Shown: positions 52,276 to 61,529, numbered from the stretch's first letter. The stretch: 64,000 nt of DNA from Achromobacter spanius (GCF_003994415.1 NZ_CP034689.1:6386001-6450000), one strand, 5' to 3'. Numbers and translations are program-made. Notes: generated by a model from the sequence alone, not told the origin.

Positions 52276-53154
52276 ATGTTGTTGATGTCCGCCATTGTCA
52301 GCGGCCTGGGTCTGGGAAGCATGTACGGGCTGATGGCCCTGGGCTTTTATCTGACCTACGCCGTGTCGGGAACGGTGAATTTCGCCCAGGGCAGTTCCAT
52401 GATGCTGGGCGCCGTACTGACCTATACGTTCGCCCAGACCCTGGGCTGGCCGCTGGCGCCCGCGCTGTTGGTGGCGCTGGCTCTCTGCGCCCTGTATGGG
52501 CTGGTGGTTGAGCGGCTGGCGGTGCGGCCGTTCGCCAGCCGGGGCTCCAACGCCTGGCTGATGTCGACGGTGGCGCTGGGCATCGTGCTGGACAACGTGG
52601 TGATGTTCACCTTCGGCAAGGAACCGCGCAGCCTGCCTTCGCCCTTGGCGCAAGCCCCGCTTGAAATCGGCGGCCTGGGGCTGGGCGTCTACCCGCTGCA
52701 ACTGCTGATTCCGCTGGTTGGGCTGACGCTGGCCGCCGCGCTGCACACGCTGTCGCGCCGCACGCGCTGGGGCGTGGCGCTGCTGGCCGTGGTGCAGAAC
52801 CCGAACGCCGCGCGGCTCATGGGCATCCCCGTGCGCCGCGCCATCATGGCCGCCTTCGCCGTGTCCACGCTGTTTGCGGGCGTGGCGGGCGCGCTGGTGG
52901 CGCCGCTGTTCAACGTGCAGGCGGACATGGGCACGCTGTTCGGCTTGAAGGCTTATGTGGTGGCCATTCTGGGCGGCATCACCAGCGCCTGGGGCGTGAT
53001 GATCGCGGGCCTGCTGTTTGGCGTGGTCGAAGCGCTGATCACCGTGAACCTGGGCTCCGGGTACACCCACATCATCAGCTTCACGCTGGTGATCGTCATG
53101 TTGGCCGTGCGTCCGAACGGATTGTTCGGCCGCGCCGATGTCAGGAAGGTCTGA
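52276..53154 (+). CDS. LIV-type ABC importer permease (LivH-like)
   Basis: 292 residues, about eight membrane segments. GLGSMYGLMALGFYLTYAVSG, VNFAQGSSMMLGA and the loop LLAVVQNPNAARLMGIPVRR are typical of LivH. Its stop overlaps the start of the fused permease/ATPase gene by one base (TGATG), so the two are co-translated. Confidence 0.9.
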   Translation: MLLMSAIVSGLGLGSMYGLMALGFYLTYAVSGTVNFAQGSSMMLGAVLTYTFAQTLGWPLAPALLVALALCALYGLVVERLAVRPFASRGSNAWLMSTVALGIVLDNVVMFTFGKEPRSLPSPLAQAPLEIGGLGLGVYPLQLLIPLVGLTLAAALHTLSRRTRWGVALLAVVQNPNAARLMGIPVRRAIMAAFAVSTLFAGVAGALVAPLFNVQADMGTLFGLKAYVVAILGGITSAWGVMIAGLLFGVVEALITVNLGSGYTHIISFTLVIVMLAVRPNGLFGRADVRKV

Positions 53155-55637
53155 TGAATAAGCGACTTGCATCGCGCCGGCTGTGGCTGGCGCTCTACGC
53201 GCTGCTGGCCGTGGCCGCCCTGGTTCTGGCGGCTACCGTCAACGGCTATTACGTGTTCGTGCTGGGCAACGTGGCGCTGCTGGCGTTGGCCGGCATCGGT
53301 TTGAACGTGCTGCTGGGGCTGACCGGGCAGATGTCGTTCGGCCACGCGGGCTTCTACGCCATCGGCGCGTACACCGTGGCCATCCTGACCGGCCAGGCGG
53401 GTTGGAGCTTCTGGCTGGCTTGGCCCGCGGCGGCCTTGATGGCGGGCGCCTTCGGCCTGCTGCTGGCCTTGCCCGCACTGCGCGTGAAGGGGCCGTACCT
53501 GGCGATGATCACCATCGCCTTTGGCTTCATCGTGGAGCACGCGCTGATCGAAGGCGGCGACGTCACGGGCGGGCAGAACGGCATCATGGGGATCGCACAG
53601 CCCTCGCTGGGCGGCATCGGCGGCGACCGGGGCGTGGCGATGCTGGCGATCGTGGCCGTGTTCGTGGCGCTGGCGGCATACGCGCTGCTGTCACGCGGCA
53701 CCTGGGGCGCGGCCATGCGCGCGGTGAAAGACAGCGAAACCGCCAGCGAATCCATCGGCATCAACCCCTTGATGGTCAAGACGGTGGCGTTCATGGTGTC
53801 GGCGGCGGTGGTGGGTTTGGCGGGCGGGCTCTACGCGCCGCAGACCGGCATGATCACGCCGCACAACTTCAATTTCATGCAGTCGATTCTGTTCGTGCTG
53901 GCGGTGACGCTGGGCGGCGCGGGGTCCCTGGCCGGCCCCTTGCTGGGCGCGGTGGTGGTGGGGCTGCTGCCCGAACTGCTGTCCAGCCTGGAGGAATACC
54001 GCCTGCTGTTCTTCGGCGCGTTCCTGCTGGTGGTGTTGTGGGCGGCGCCGGATGGGGTGGCGGGCTTGCTGTCTCGCTGGCATCGCAACGCGGCGGGCCA
54101 ATTGCTTGCCCCGCGTCATGGCGGCGGCATGTCGATGGGCGGACGCGCCGGACGCGTGCTGCGCGCCGATGCGCTGACCATGACGTTTGGCGGCGTGCGC
54201 GCCGTGCAGTCCGTATCGTTCAACGTGCCGCCCGCCGCCGTCACGGCGCTGATCGGCCCCAATGGCGCGGGCAAGTCCACCGTCATCAATATGCTTAGCG
54301 GCTACTACCAGCCGACCAGCGGCGCGGTATCGCTGGGTGACACCGCGCTTGCCGCCCTGCCCGCCTACCGCGTGGCGCGTAATGGCATTGCCCGCACCTA
54401 TCAGACCTCGCAGTTGTTCGACACCTTGACCGTGGAAGACAACGTGGCGCTGGGCATGGTGCGTGGCCGCCTGGGCGGGCTGTTGGGGTCGCGCCGCTAC
54501 CAGGCGCCGGACGTGCGCGAGCGTGCGCGTGCCCTGCTGGCGTTCTGCGGCTACGAAGGCGCGTTGAACGTTCCCGCCGCCGACCTGCCGCACGTGGACC
54601 GGCGGCTGGTGGAAATTGCCCGCGCGCTGGCCACCGATGCCGACATCCTGCTGATGGACGAACCGGCCGCCGGCCTGTCGCGTGAAGACAAGACCCGCCT
54701 GGCCGGCCTGTTGCGGCGCATTGCCGAAGCGGGCGCGGGCGTGCTGCTGGTCGAGCACGACATGGCGCTGGTGATGGGTGTATCGGATCACGTCGTGGCC
54801 ATCGACGCGGGCCGCGAACTGGCCAAGGGCAACCCGGCCGAAATCCAGCAGTCGCCCGCAGTGCGCCAGGCGTATCTGGGCGACGACAGCGCACGGCGCG
54901 CGCCGGCCGCGCGGCAACGTCCGGCGGGCGCGCCCGAGGTGCTGGGCGTGGGCAATCTGGTGACGGGCTACGGGGCGAACCCCGTGCTGCACGGCATCGA
55001 CCTGCAAGTGCGCCAGGGCGAGATGGTGGCGCTGTTGGGGGCCAATGGCGCGGGCAAGTCGACCTTGATGCGCACGCTGGCGGGGCTGCATCGGCCCGCG
55101 CAAGGCGGCATGCATTTGCAGGGGATGGAACTGAACAACCTGGCCGCCGACCGCATCGTGGCGCGCGGCCTGGTGCTGGTGCCCGAAGGCCGGCAGGTGT
55201 TTCCCGGCTTGAGCGTGCTGGACAACATCCGGCTGGGCGCCTTCCTGCATCCGCAAGACCGCGAGGCCCGCGTCGAGGAAATGCTGACGCGCTTTCCGCG
55301 CCTGCGTGAACGCCTGCATCAGCGCGCCGGCCTCTTGTCGGGCGGCGAACAGCAGATGCTGGCGATTGCGCGCGGGCTGATGTCCAAGCCGGTGATCCTG
55401 CTGCTGGACGAGCCGTCGCTGGGCCTGGCGCCCAAGATCATCGATGAACTGTTCGAGGCCCTGGACCGCCTGCGTGCGGAATCCATGACGATTCTTCTGG
55501 TGGACCAGATGGCGGCGTTGGCGCTGTCGTTGGCGGACCGGGCCTATGTGCTGGAGTCCGGACGCGTGGCTGCGCAGGGGTCGGCGGCAGAGATTGCGCA
55601 AGACGGCGCGTTGGCTCGGGCGTATCTGGGCGCATGA
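53154..55637 (+). CDS. Fused LivM permease - LivG ATPase - LivF ATPase
   Basis: 827 residues joining three subunits usually coded separately. Residues about 1-315 are a LivM permease (GIGLNVLLGLTGQMSFGHAGFY; AVKDSETASESIGINPLMVK). About 335-585 are a LivG ATPase with Walker A GPNGAGKST (~368), Walker B LLMDEPAAGLS and LLVEHDMALVMG. About 600-827 are a LivF ATPase with GANGAGKST (~628), signature LLSGGEQQMLAIARG and Walker B LLLDEPSLGLAP. Linkers of about 20-30 residues rich in Ala/Arg/Gly join them. All catalytic motifs look intact, so the fusion should be functional. No frameshift is needed to read it. Confidence 0.92.
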   Translation: MNKRLASRRLWLALYALLAVAALVLAATVNGYYVFVLGNVALLALAGIGLNVLLGLTGQMSFGHAGFYAIGAYTVAILTGQAGWSFWLAWPAAALMAGAFGLLLALPALRVKGPYLAMITIAFGFIVEHALIEGGDVTGGQNGIMGIAQPSLGGIGGDRGVAMLAIVAVFVALAAYALLSRGTWGAAMRAVKDSETASESIGINPLMVKTVAFMVSAAVVGLAGGLYAPQTGMITPHNFNFMQSILFVLAVTLGGAGSLAGPLLGAVVVGLLPELLSSLEEYRLLFFGAFLLVVLWAAPDGVAGLLSRWHRNAAGQLLAPRHGGGMSMGGRAGRVLRADALTMTFGGVRAVQSVSFNVPPAAVTALIGPNGAGKSTVINMLSGYYQPTSGAVSLGDTALAALPAYRVARNGIARTYQTSQLFDTLTVEDNVALGMVRGRLGGLLGSRRYQAPDVRERARALLAFCGYEGALNVPAADLPHVDRRLVEIARALATDADILLMDEPAAGLSREDKTRLAGLLRRIAEAGAGVLLVEHDMALVMGVSDHVVAIDAGRELAKGNPAEIQQSPAVRQAYLGDDSARRAPAARQRPAGAPEVLGVGNLVTGYGANPVLHGIDLQVRQGEMVALLGANGAGKSTLMRTLAGLHRPAQGGMHLQGMELNNLAADRIVARGLVLVPEGRQVFPGLSVLDNIRLGAFLHPQDREARVEEMLTRFPRLRERLHQRAGLLSGGEQQMLAIARGLMSKPVILLLDEPSLGLAPKIIDELFEALDRLRAESMTILLVDQMAALALSLADRAYVLESGRVAAQGSAAEIAQDGALARAYLGA

Positions 55638-55687
55638 AGGGAGGCCCCCGTCGAGGTAACAACCGCCAAGCGATTCCTGGCAACTAA

Positions 55688-55718
55688 GCCCGCCCCGCAG
55701 CCATGGCTGCGGGCGGGC
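55688..55718. terminator. Bidirectional hairpin between ABC fusion and Lrp-type genes
   Basis: CCGCAGCC AT GGCTGCGG at the tip (55695-55712) extends by GCCCG/CGGGC to a long stem (55688-55718) with one bulge. It lies in the 90-base gap between two convergent genes and has no long T-tract on either side. Confidence 0.65.
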
Positions 55719-55730
55719 CGGCCTTGGGCG

Positions 55731-56702
55731 CTAGGCCGCGTCCGCTTCCAGGCGCGCCCCCGCGCGCACGATGCCGCAACGCTTGTGCGCGCGCATCACC
55801 ACGCCGACTTCGCTGTTGAGCACACCGTCCAGCTCACCCAGCCTGCGCGTCACCACTTCCCATAGATGCAGGCTGTCGCGGCACAGCACGTGCCAGAACA
55901 GTTGCGATGCGCCGCTGGTGCCGAACAGGCAGCGGGTATGCGGATCCAGCGCCAGATGCGCGGCCAGCGCGTCAACCGCCTGCGGGCGCACCTGTACGGA
56001 GATCACCGCTTCCACCGGAAAACCCACCAATGCGGGTTCAACTTCCACCCGAAAGCTCAGCGCGCGACGCTCAACCATATGTTGCAGCAAGCGCTGCGCG
56101 GTGGGCTCGCTGACACCGGCGTGTTCGGCCAGTTCAGCCAGGCTGGCGCGCCCGTCACGCATCAGATGCACCATCATGCGCTGCTCGGGCTCGCTCAGCG
56201 CAACGGGCGGCTGCGCGGGCGGGGCCTCGGCGGTAGTCGCGGCGGGCTGCGCCTGGATGCGCCACTGGCCCGCGCGCCTGAACGGGCGCAGCACCAAGCG
56301 TGCTTCCACATGTTCGACACCGTCAATGGACGGCAACACCCGCGTCACCACGTCCGGCAGATCCGCCGCGTCGGCCAAGGTCAGTTCGGCCATGAGGTCG
56401 GCGGTGCCGGCAACCGTCACCACCAGTTGGCTGATGTCCAGCCGCGCCAGTTGCTCCGCCACTTCCGGCACCCGGCCCGATCGACAGCGCACCCAGGCAT
56501 GCAGCACCACGCCCTGGCCCATGGCCAGCGGATCGGGCTCGGCAATGACGCGCAGCGCATCGGCGTCCATCAGGCGGCGGATGCGGCGCGCCACGGTCCG
56601 TTCGGCAATGCCGGTGGCGGCACCCAGCTCGCGCCAGGACGCACGGGGGTCTGCCTGCAACGCGATCAGGCAGGCCAGGTCGGTGTCATCCAGCACTGGC
56701 AT
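55731..56702 (-). CDS. Tandem Lrp/AsnC-family regulator
   Basis: 323 residues from the chosen start MPVLDDTDLA; a start 12 codons upstream is possible. Two complete AsnC units in one chain: HTH 1 (SWRELGAATGIAERTVARRI) with its RAM-like domain, then HTH 2 (SLAELAEHAGVSEPTAQRLL) with a second RAM-like domain, joined by an Ala/Pro-rich linker. Normal Lrp proteins have one unit (~150 residues). Two-unit forms occur in actinobacteria and some proteobacteria. It is divergent from an MHS transporter and an amidase. Confidence 0.88.
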   Translation of the reverse strand: MPVLDDTDLACLIALQADPRASWRELGAATGIAERTVARRIRRLMDADALRVIAEPDPLAMGQGVVLHAWVRCRSGRVPEVAEQLARLDISQLVVTVAGTADLMAELTLADAADLPDVVTRVLPSIDGVEHVEARLVLRPFRRAGQWRIQAQPAATTAEAPPAQPPVALSEPEQRMMVHLMRDGRASLAELAEHAGVSEPTAQRLLQHMVERRALSFRVEVEPALVGFPVEAVISVQVRPQAVDALAAHLALDPHTRCLFGTSGASQLFWHVLCRDSLHLWEVVTRRLGELDGVLNSEVGVVMRAHKRCGIVRAGARLEADAA

Positions 56703-56820
56703 TAAGGGCTTACCCTTACTTGACGTGACTATATTCATTAATCTAACGTTCGCGCATTGATAAAAACATAAATTTAAACGGTCTTTTTGACCAAAAATAA
56801 ATTCTTATTCTGAGGACGTC

Positions 56821-58140
56821 ATGAGCAGCCCATCCGCGACCTTGCGCAGCAAGCAAGGGGCAAGCGCCGCGCCCGCCAACGCGGCGCCCGTATCCCGCGC
56901 CCGCACCATCCTGGCCGGTAGTGTAGGCAATGCGGTCGAGTGGTTCGATTGGACCATCTACGCCTCGTTCGCCATCTTCTTTTCCAGCCAGTTCTTTCCG
57001 GAAGGCAATGAAACGACGGCGCTGCTCGCCACCTTCGGCATCTTCGCCGTGGGCTTCTTCATGCGCCCCGTGGGCGGCTGGGTGCTGGGCATCTTTTCCG
57101 ACCGCTACGGCCGCAAAGCCGCGCTGGGCCTGACGATTCTGATGATGGCGGGCGGTTCCCTCATCATCGCCGTCACCCCCACTTACGCCACCATCGGCCT
57201 GGCCGCCCCCTTGCTGCTGACCGCCGCGCGCCTCTTGCAAGGTTTGTCGCTAGGCGGAGAGTATGCCTCGGCCACGACCTTTCTGGCTGAAATGGCGCCG
57301 CCGGAAAAGCGCGGCTTCTATTCCAGCTTTGTGTTCTTCAGCGCCGCGGTGGGCATCCTGGCCGCGTCGGCCGTGGGTTGGATCCTGACGTCCACCCTGA
57401 CCAAGGCCGACATGGCCGCGTGGGGCTGGCGCATTCCGTTCTTGCTGGGCGCGTTCGGCGGCTTGGCGGGCATGTGGATCCGCCGTTCGATTCCCGAAAC
57501 CGAAGCGTTTTCGCACGCCAAGCAAGCCGGCATCGAAAAGCAGCCGTTGCGCACGCTGCTGCGCGACCACCCGCGCGAAGTGCTGCGCATCGTGGGTTTT
57601 TCGGTGCTGACGACGTTTGCGTTCTACATCTTCGTGGCCTACGTGCCCACCTACGCCATCCGCCAGGTGGGCGCCGACCCCAAGACCGCGTTCGCGGCCA
57701 ACACCGTGGCCTTGATTGTGTTCATGCTGGTGCAGCCGCTGTTCGGCATGCTGTCCGACCGCATCGGCCGCAAGCCGCAATTGATCTTCTTCGCGGCCGG
57801 CTACCTGGTGTTCTTCTATCCGCTGATGACCACGCTGGGCCCGTCATTTGGATCGATCCTGGCCGTGGAACTGTTCGGCCTGGTGCTGTACGCCATGTAC
57901 ACGGCCATTGCGCCGGCCATCATGTCGGAACAATTTCCCACCAGCGTGCGCGCCGTCGGTATCGGCACGCCGTATAACCTGGTGGTTGCGCTGCTGGGCG
58001 GCACCACGCCCTACCTGCTGACCTGGCTGCAAAGCAAGGGCATGGAACGCTGGTTCTTCTATTACGTGCTGGCCGGCGCCGTGATCACGTTGCTCACCTT
58101 CATCCGCATGCCCGAAACGCGCGGGCAGACGCTGAAGTAG
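56821..58140 (+). CDS. MFS metabolite:H+ symporter (MHS family)
   Basis: 439 residues with 12 membrane segments. The N-terminal GNAVEWFDWTIYASFAIFFS, FSDRYGRKAALGL after segment 2, and SDRIGRKPQ after segment 8 are the MHS signatures shared with ShiA, ProP and KgtP. It takes up an organic acid or osmolyte with protons. The divergent Lrp-type regulator probably controls it; the following amidase may act on the same compound or its derivative. Confidence 0.9.
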   Translation: MSSPSATLRSKQGASAAPANAAPVSRARTILAGSVGNAVEWFDWTIYASFAIFFSSQFFPEGNETTALLATFGIFAVGFFMRPVGGWVLGIFSDRYGRKAALGLTILMMAGGSLIIAVTPTYATIGLAAPLLLTAARLLQGLSLGGEYASATTFLAEMAPPEKRGFYSSFVFFSAAVGILAASAVGWILTSTLTKADMAAWGWRIPFLLGAFGGLAGMWIRRSIPETEAFSHAKQAGIEKQPLRTLLRDHPREVLRIVGFSVLTTFAFYIFVAYVPTYAIRQVGADPKTAFAANTVALIVFMLVQPLFGMLSDRIGRKPQLIFFAAGYLVFFYPLMTTLGPSFGSILAVELFGLVLYAMYTAIAPAIMSEQFPTSVRAVGIGTPYNLVVALLGGTTPYLLTWLQSKGMERWFFYYVLAGAVITLLTFIRMPETRGQTLK

Positions 58141-58226
58141 CCACTGAAGGCATCATTGACGTTGCTGCTGAAGTCGCCGCCGAAAGCCATCTCTGAAATC
58201 GCTCCAGCGCGCGCCGTCTAAACGCT

Positions 58227-58262
58227 TTCCGGTCCCGTCGGGGCCGGAAGGCTTTTCCTTTT
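58227..58262 (+). terminator. Hairpin terminator between MHS transporter and amidase
   Basis: A 10-bp stem TTCCGGTCCC/GGGGCCGGAA (58227-58236 with 58240-58249, one G-T pair) with loop GTC, followed by GGCTTTTCCTTTTC. It can end the transporter transcript or partly attenuate the amidase, whose start is 14 bases further. Confidence 0.6.
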
Positions 58263-58275
58263 CTTGAAGAGAGCC

Positions 58276-59769
58276 ATGCCAGCACAAGACCCCACCGACC
58301 TGCATTTTCGAGACGCCCGCGAACTGGCTCGCGCCATCCGTGACCGTGAACTGAGCTCGCGCCAGGTCACCGCCCACTTCCTGGACCGCATTGAACGCGC
58401 CGCGCCGCTAGCCGCCTTCAGCGAGGTCACCGCCGACCGCGCGCTGGCTCAGGCCGACGCGGCCGACCGGCTGCTAGATGCGGGCATGCTGCTGGGGCCC
58501 TTGCATGGCGTGCCGGTAGCCGTGAAGGACAGCATCCAGTGGCAGGGCACGCCCACCACCGGCGGCTCGCAGGCGCGGCGTGGCGTGATCAGCGACGAAA
58601 CCTCGGCGGCGGTGCGCGCGCTGGCGGCGGGGGGCATGGTGATCTTGGGCAAGACGCGCATGACGGAATTCGCGTTTGGGCTGTCGGGCCAGAACCCCAC
58701 CCAAGGCACGGCGCGCAATCCGTGGGACGCCAAGATCGCACGTGCACCCGGCGGATCGTCAAGCGGCGCGGGCGTGGCGGTGGCGGCCGGCCTGACGCCC
58801 ATCGCGCTGGGTGGCGACACGGGCGGTTCCGTGCGCGCGCCCGCGGCGCTCAACGGCGTGGTGGGTTACAAGCCCTCATCCGGCCTGATCAGCCGCGCGG
58901 GCTGCCTGCCGCTGTCGGACACGCTGGATGTGCTGGGCCCCATAGCTCGCAGCGTGGCGGACGCCCGGCTGCTGGCGCAAGTGCTGGCCGGCCCCGACGT
59001 GGACGACGCCGCCACCTTGGCGCTGCCCGCGTCCTGCGTCACCGCGCTGCGCCATCCCATGGCGCGCCGAGTCGCCGCGGCATCTTCCTCCACCTCCGTT
59101 GCCACTGCCGCCGACGCCGTCGCCGCCAACGATGCCATCTCTATCGCCGTCTTGCCGCCGCAGGCGTGGCCCGCGCCCCTGTCCGACGCCGCCCTGCAGG
59201 TCTGGCATCAGACGCAAGAGCGCCTTGCACAAACCGGTCTGACGCCCACCGTCTGGCATCCGCCCGCGTCTTTGTCGTTTGCGCGCCTGGCGGACGACAA
59301 CTCGCTGGTGCTGGCCTACGAAGCCTATCGCTATTTCGGCACACTGGCCGAAGACCCTGCCGCGCCCTTGTGGGAAGTGGTGCGCGCGCGCATCGCGGCG
59401 GGCGGCCGGATCGCGCAGGCGGATTACGAAGCCGCGCTGAACCGGAGGCAGGCCGACATGACGGCATTCGCCAGCGCCATGCAAGGGCTGGACGCCCTGC
59501 TGATGCCCGCCTGCGACCAGGCCGCGCAGCCGCTGGACGCCGAAGACGTGCGCCATGTGGGCCTGGGCAAGCTGCTGCGCCCCGCCAATTTCCTGGGCGC
59601 CGCCGCCATCGCGCTACCCGCGGGTTTCGACGCCGAAGGCATGCCCATCGGCGTGCAACTGCTGGCCCCCGCAGGCCACGACGCCCCGCTGCTGGACTGC
59701 GCCGCAGCGCTGGAACGCGTGCTGGCGCCAACAATACAGACGCCCGATATGTCACCGTGGGCCCTGTAG
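58276..59769 (+). CDS. Amidase-signature family hydrolase
   Basis: 497 residues. The Ser-cisSer-Lys triad is intact: lysine in VAVKD (about 83-87), cis-serine in APGGSSSGAGVAVAAG (about 158-173), and the nucleophilic serine in GGDTGGSVRAPAALNG. It hydrolyses amides to acid and ammonia. A Ala/Ser/Thr-rich stretch near residues 270-290 is probably a surface loop. ATG at 58276 is taken; a TTG four codons upstream is less likely. Substrate unknown. Confidence 0.88.
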   Translation: MPAQDPTDLHFRDARELARAIRDRELSSRQVTAHFLDRIERAAPLAAFSEVTADRALAQADAADRLLDAGMLLGPLHGVPVAVKDSIQWQGTPTTGGSQARRGVISDETSAAVRALAAGGMVILGKTRMTEFAFGLSGQNPTQGTARNPWDAKIARAPGGSSSGAGVAVAAGLTPIALGGDTGGSVRAPAALNGVVGYKPSSGLISRAGCLPLSDTLDVLGPIARSVADARLLAQVLAGPDVDDAATLALPASCVTALRHPMARRVAAASSSTSVATAADAVAANDAISIAVLPPQAWPAPLSDAALQVWHQTQERLAQTGLTPTVWHPPASLSFARLADDNSLVLAYEAYRYFGTLAEDPAAPLWEVVRARIAAGGRIAQADYEAALNRRQADMTAFASAMQGLDALLMPACDQAAQPLDAEDVRHVGLGKLLRPANFLGAAAIALPAGFDAEGMPIGVQLLAPAGHDAPLLDCAAALERVLAPTIQTPDMSPWAL

Positions 59770-60005
59770 GATGGGTGCAGCGCGCAACGCAGGCCATTAG
59801 AAAACCGACAAAGTTCGCGCGAAACCCATCAAGCAACGGTGGAATTTTGAAGAGCGGCGGCAAGAACCCAAGGGTTCTGTAGCCGGGGCGTCGATAACGC
59901 GTTGGCTTTTAACCATTGCGGCGTCATGCCATCGGCGGGTGATGGGTTGCGCGCGATCGGCGGTGGCGCAGTGGTGGAGAGTTTTGCGCGCTTCACCCAT
60001 CCTAC
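59766..60005. repeat. Palindromic MITE-like repeat, copy B
   Basis: Terminal inverted repeats of about 22 bp with one mismatch: GTAGGATGGGTGCAGCGCGC at the left, GCGCGCTTCACCCATCCTAC at the right. Inside lie a second inverted pair (CGCGCGAAACCCATCA near 59816 and TGATGGGTTGCGCGCG near 59939) and CCCAAGGGTTC palindromes. It fills the gap after the amidase and before the convergent metK terminator. Related to copy A at 36186. Confidence 0.8.
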
Positions 60006-60030
60006 GTGCTTCATGGAGAGCGCTGGATTT

Positions 60031-60070
60031 CATAAAAAACGCCCCTGCCGTTATTCACGGCAGGGGCGTT
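60031..60070 (-). terminator. Intrinsic terminator after metK
   Basis: A 13-bp stem AACGCCCCTGCCG (60038-60050) with CGGCAGGGGCGTT (60058-60070). On the minus strand it is followed by T6 (the A-run at 60034-60039), a strong rho-independent terminator 20 bases after metK. Confidence 0.9.
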
Positions 60071-60090
60071 CTTCATGAAGATTCGCTGTT

Positions 60091-61254
60091 TTACAGCGCC
60101 TTCTTCAGTTCCTGAACCTTGTCCGTGGCTTCCCACGAGAATTCCGGCTCGGAACGGCCAAAGTGGCCGTAGGCGGCGGTTTTCGCGTAGATCGGGCGCA
60201 GCAGGTCCAGCATGTTCACGATGCCCTTCGGACGCAGGTCGAAGTGCTCGCGCACCAGCTTGGCGATCTGGTCGTCGGGAATGACGCCCGTGCCTTCGGT
60301 GTAGACCGTGATGTTGATCGGTTCGGCCACGCCGATGGCGTAGCTGACCTGCACCTGGCACTGGCGCGCCAGGCCGGCGGCCACGATGTTCTTGGCCACG
60401 TAGCGGGCCGCGTAAGCAGCCGAACGGTCAACCTTGGACGGATCCTTGCCCGAGAACGCGCCGCCGCCGTGGGGGCATGCGCCGCCGTAGGTGTCGACGA
60501 TGATCTTGCGACCGGTCAGGCCGCAATCGCCTTGCGGGCCGCCGATGACAAAGCGGCCGGTCGGGTTGACCAGGAACTTCGTTTGCGGCGTGATCAGGCC
60601 TTCGGGGAAGCTCGGCTTGATGATGTCTTCGATCACCGCTTCGCGGATGGTCTCTTGCGTGACTTCCGGCGCGTGCTGGGTCGACAGCACCACGGTATCA
60701 ACTTCCGCCGGGCGGCCGTCGATGTAGCGGAAGGTCACTTGCGACTTGGCGTCCGGGCGCAGCCACGGCAGGCGGCCATCCTTGCGCAGTTCGCTCTGGC
60801 GCTGCACCAGGCGGTGCGCGTACCAGATCGGGGCGGGCATCAGGTCGGGCGTTTCGTCGCAGGCGTAGCCGAACATCAGGCCTTGGTCGCCCGCACCCTG
60901 GTTCAGATAGTCTTCCGAGCTGCGGTCGACGCCTTGGGCGATGTCCGGCGATTGCTTGTCGTAAGCAACCAGCACCGCGCAGCCCTTGTAGTCGATGCCG
61001 TATTCGGTGTTGTCGTAGCCGATGCGGCGGATGGTGTCCCGCGCAACCTGGATGTAATCCACGTTGGCGGTGGTGGTGATTTCACCCGCCAGCACGACCA
61101 GGCCCGTGTTGCACAGCGTTTCGGCTGCAACGCGCGCGTTGGGATCTTGCGTGAAGATGGCGTCCAGGATCGAATCGGAGATCTGGTCGGCAACCTTATC
61201 AGGGTGCCCTTCGGAGACAGATTCGGAAGTGAAGAGAAAATCGTTATTGGCCAC
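60091..61254 (-). CDS. metK: S-adenosylmethionine synthetase
   Basis: 387 residues. It makes SAM from methionine and ATP. Signatures: SESVSEGHPDKVADQISD at the N-terminus, GAGDQGLMFGYACDETP, and the P-loop-like GGGAFSGKDPSKVDRSAAY. The start is GTG, preceded by AAGGA nine bases upstream. A short hairpin (61272-61284) lies just before that ribosome site. Together with ahcY and metF it covers the SAM cycle in this window. Confidence 0.96.
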   Translation of the reverse strand: MANNDFLFTSESVSEGHPDKVADQISDSILDAIFTQDPNARVAAETLCNTGLVVLAGEITTTANVDYIQVARDTIRRIGYDNTEYGIDYKGCAVLVAYDKQSPDIAQGVDRSSEDYLNQGAGDQGLMFGYACDETPDLMPAPIWYAHRLVQRQSELRKDGRLPWLRPDAKSQVTFRYIDGRPAEVDTVVLSTQHAPEVTQETIREAVIEDIIKPSFPEGLITPQTKFLVNPTGRFVIGGPQGDCGLTGRKIIVDTYGGACPHGGGAFSGKDPSKVDRSAAYAARYVAKNIVAAGLARQCQVQVSYAIGVAEPINITVYTEGTGVIPDDQIAKLVREHFDLRPKGIVNMLDLLRPIYAKTAAYGHFGRSEPEFSWEATDKVQELKKAL

Positions 61255-61271
61255 AGATGCGTCCTTAGTGT

Positions 61272-61284
61272 CCGGCCTGGCCGG
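61272..61284 (-). promoter_or_regulatory. Small hairpin next to the metK ribosome site
   Basis: CCGGC-CTG-GCCGG forms a compact 5-bp hairpin that ends seven bases before the metK AGGA sequence. It might modulate translation. No known SAM riboswitch consensus was recognised in the 250-base leader. Confidence 0.3.
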
Positions 61285-61529
61285 CGCGTAGGTTCACGAG
61301 GCGCGTTGCACCCCGGACTGCATGACATACGCTATCTGGGCGCGACGCTTTAGCGGATTTGGCAAAGGCCGCGCAAAACGCTTTACCCTTGCCGTCGCCC
61401 CGCAAGTTGTCGGTTAACTCGGCGACTGGACGGATTTTAAGCGAAAATGCCGTTCTTATGCTGGCGGCGGGGGTATGAACATATTCCCGAACACCGGCAT
61501 AACCCTGCCCGTCCTCTTCTATTTGCCGC

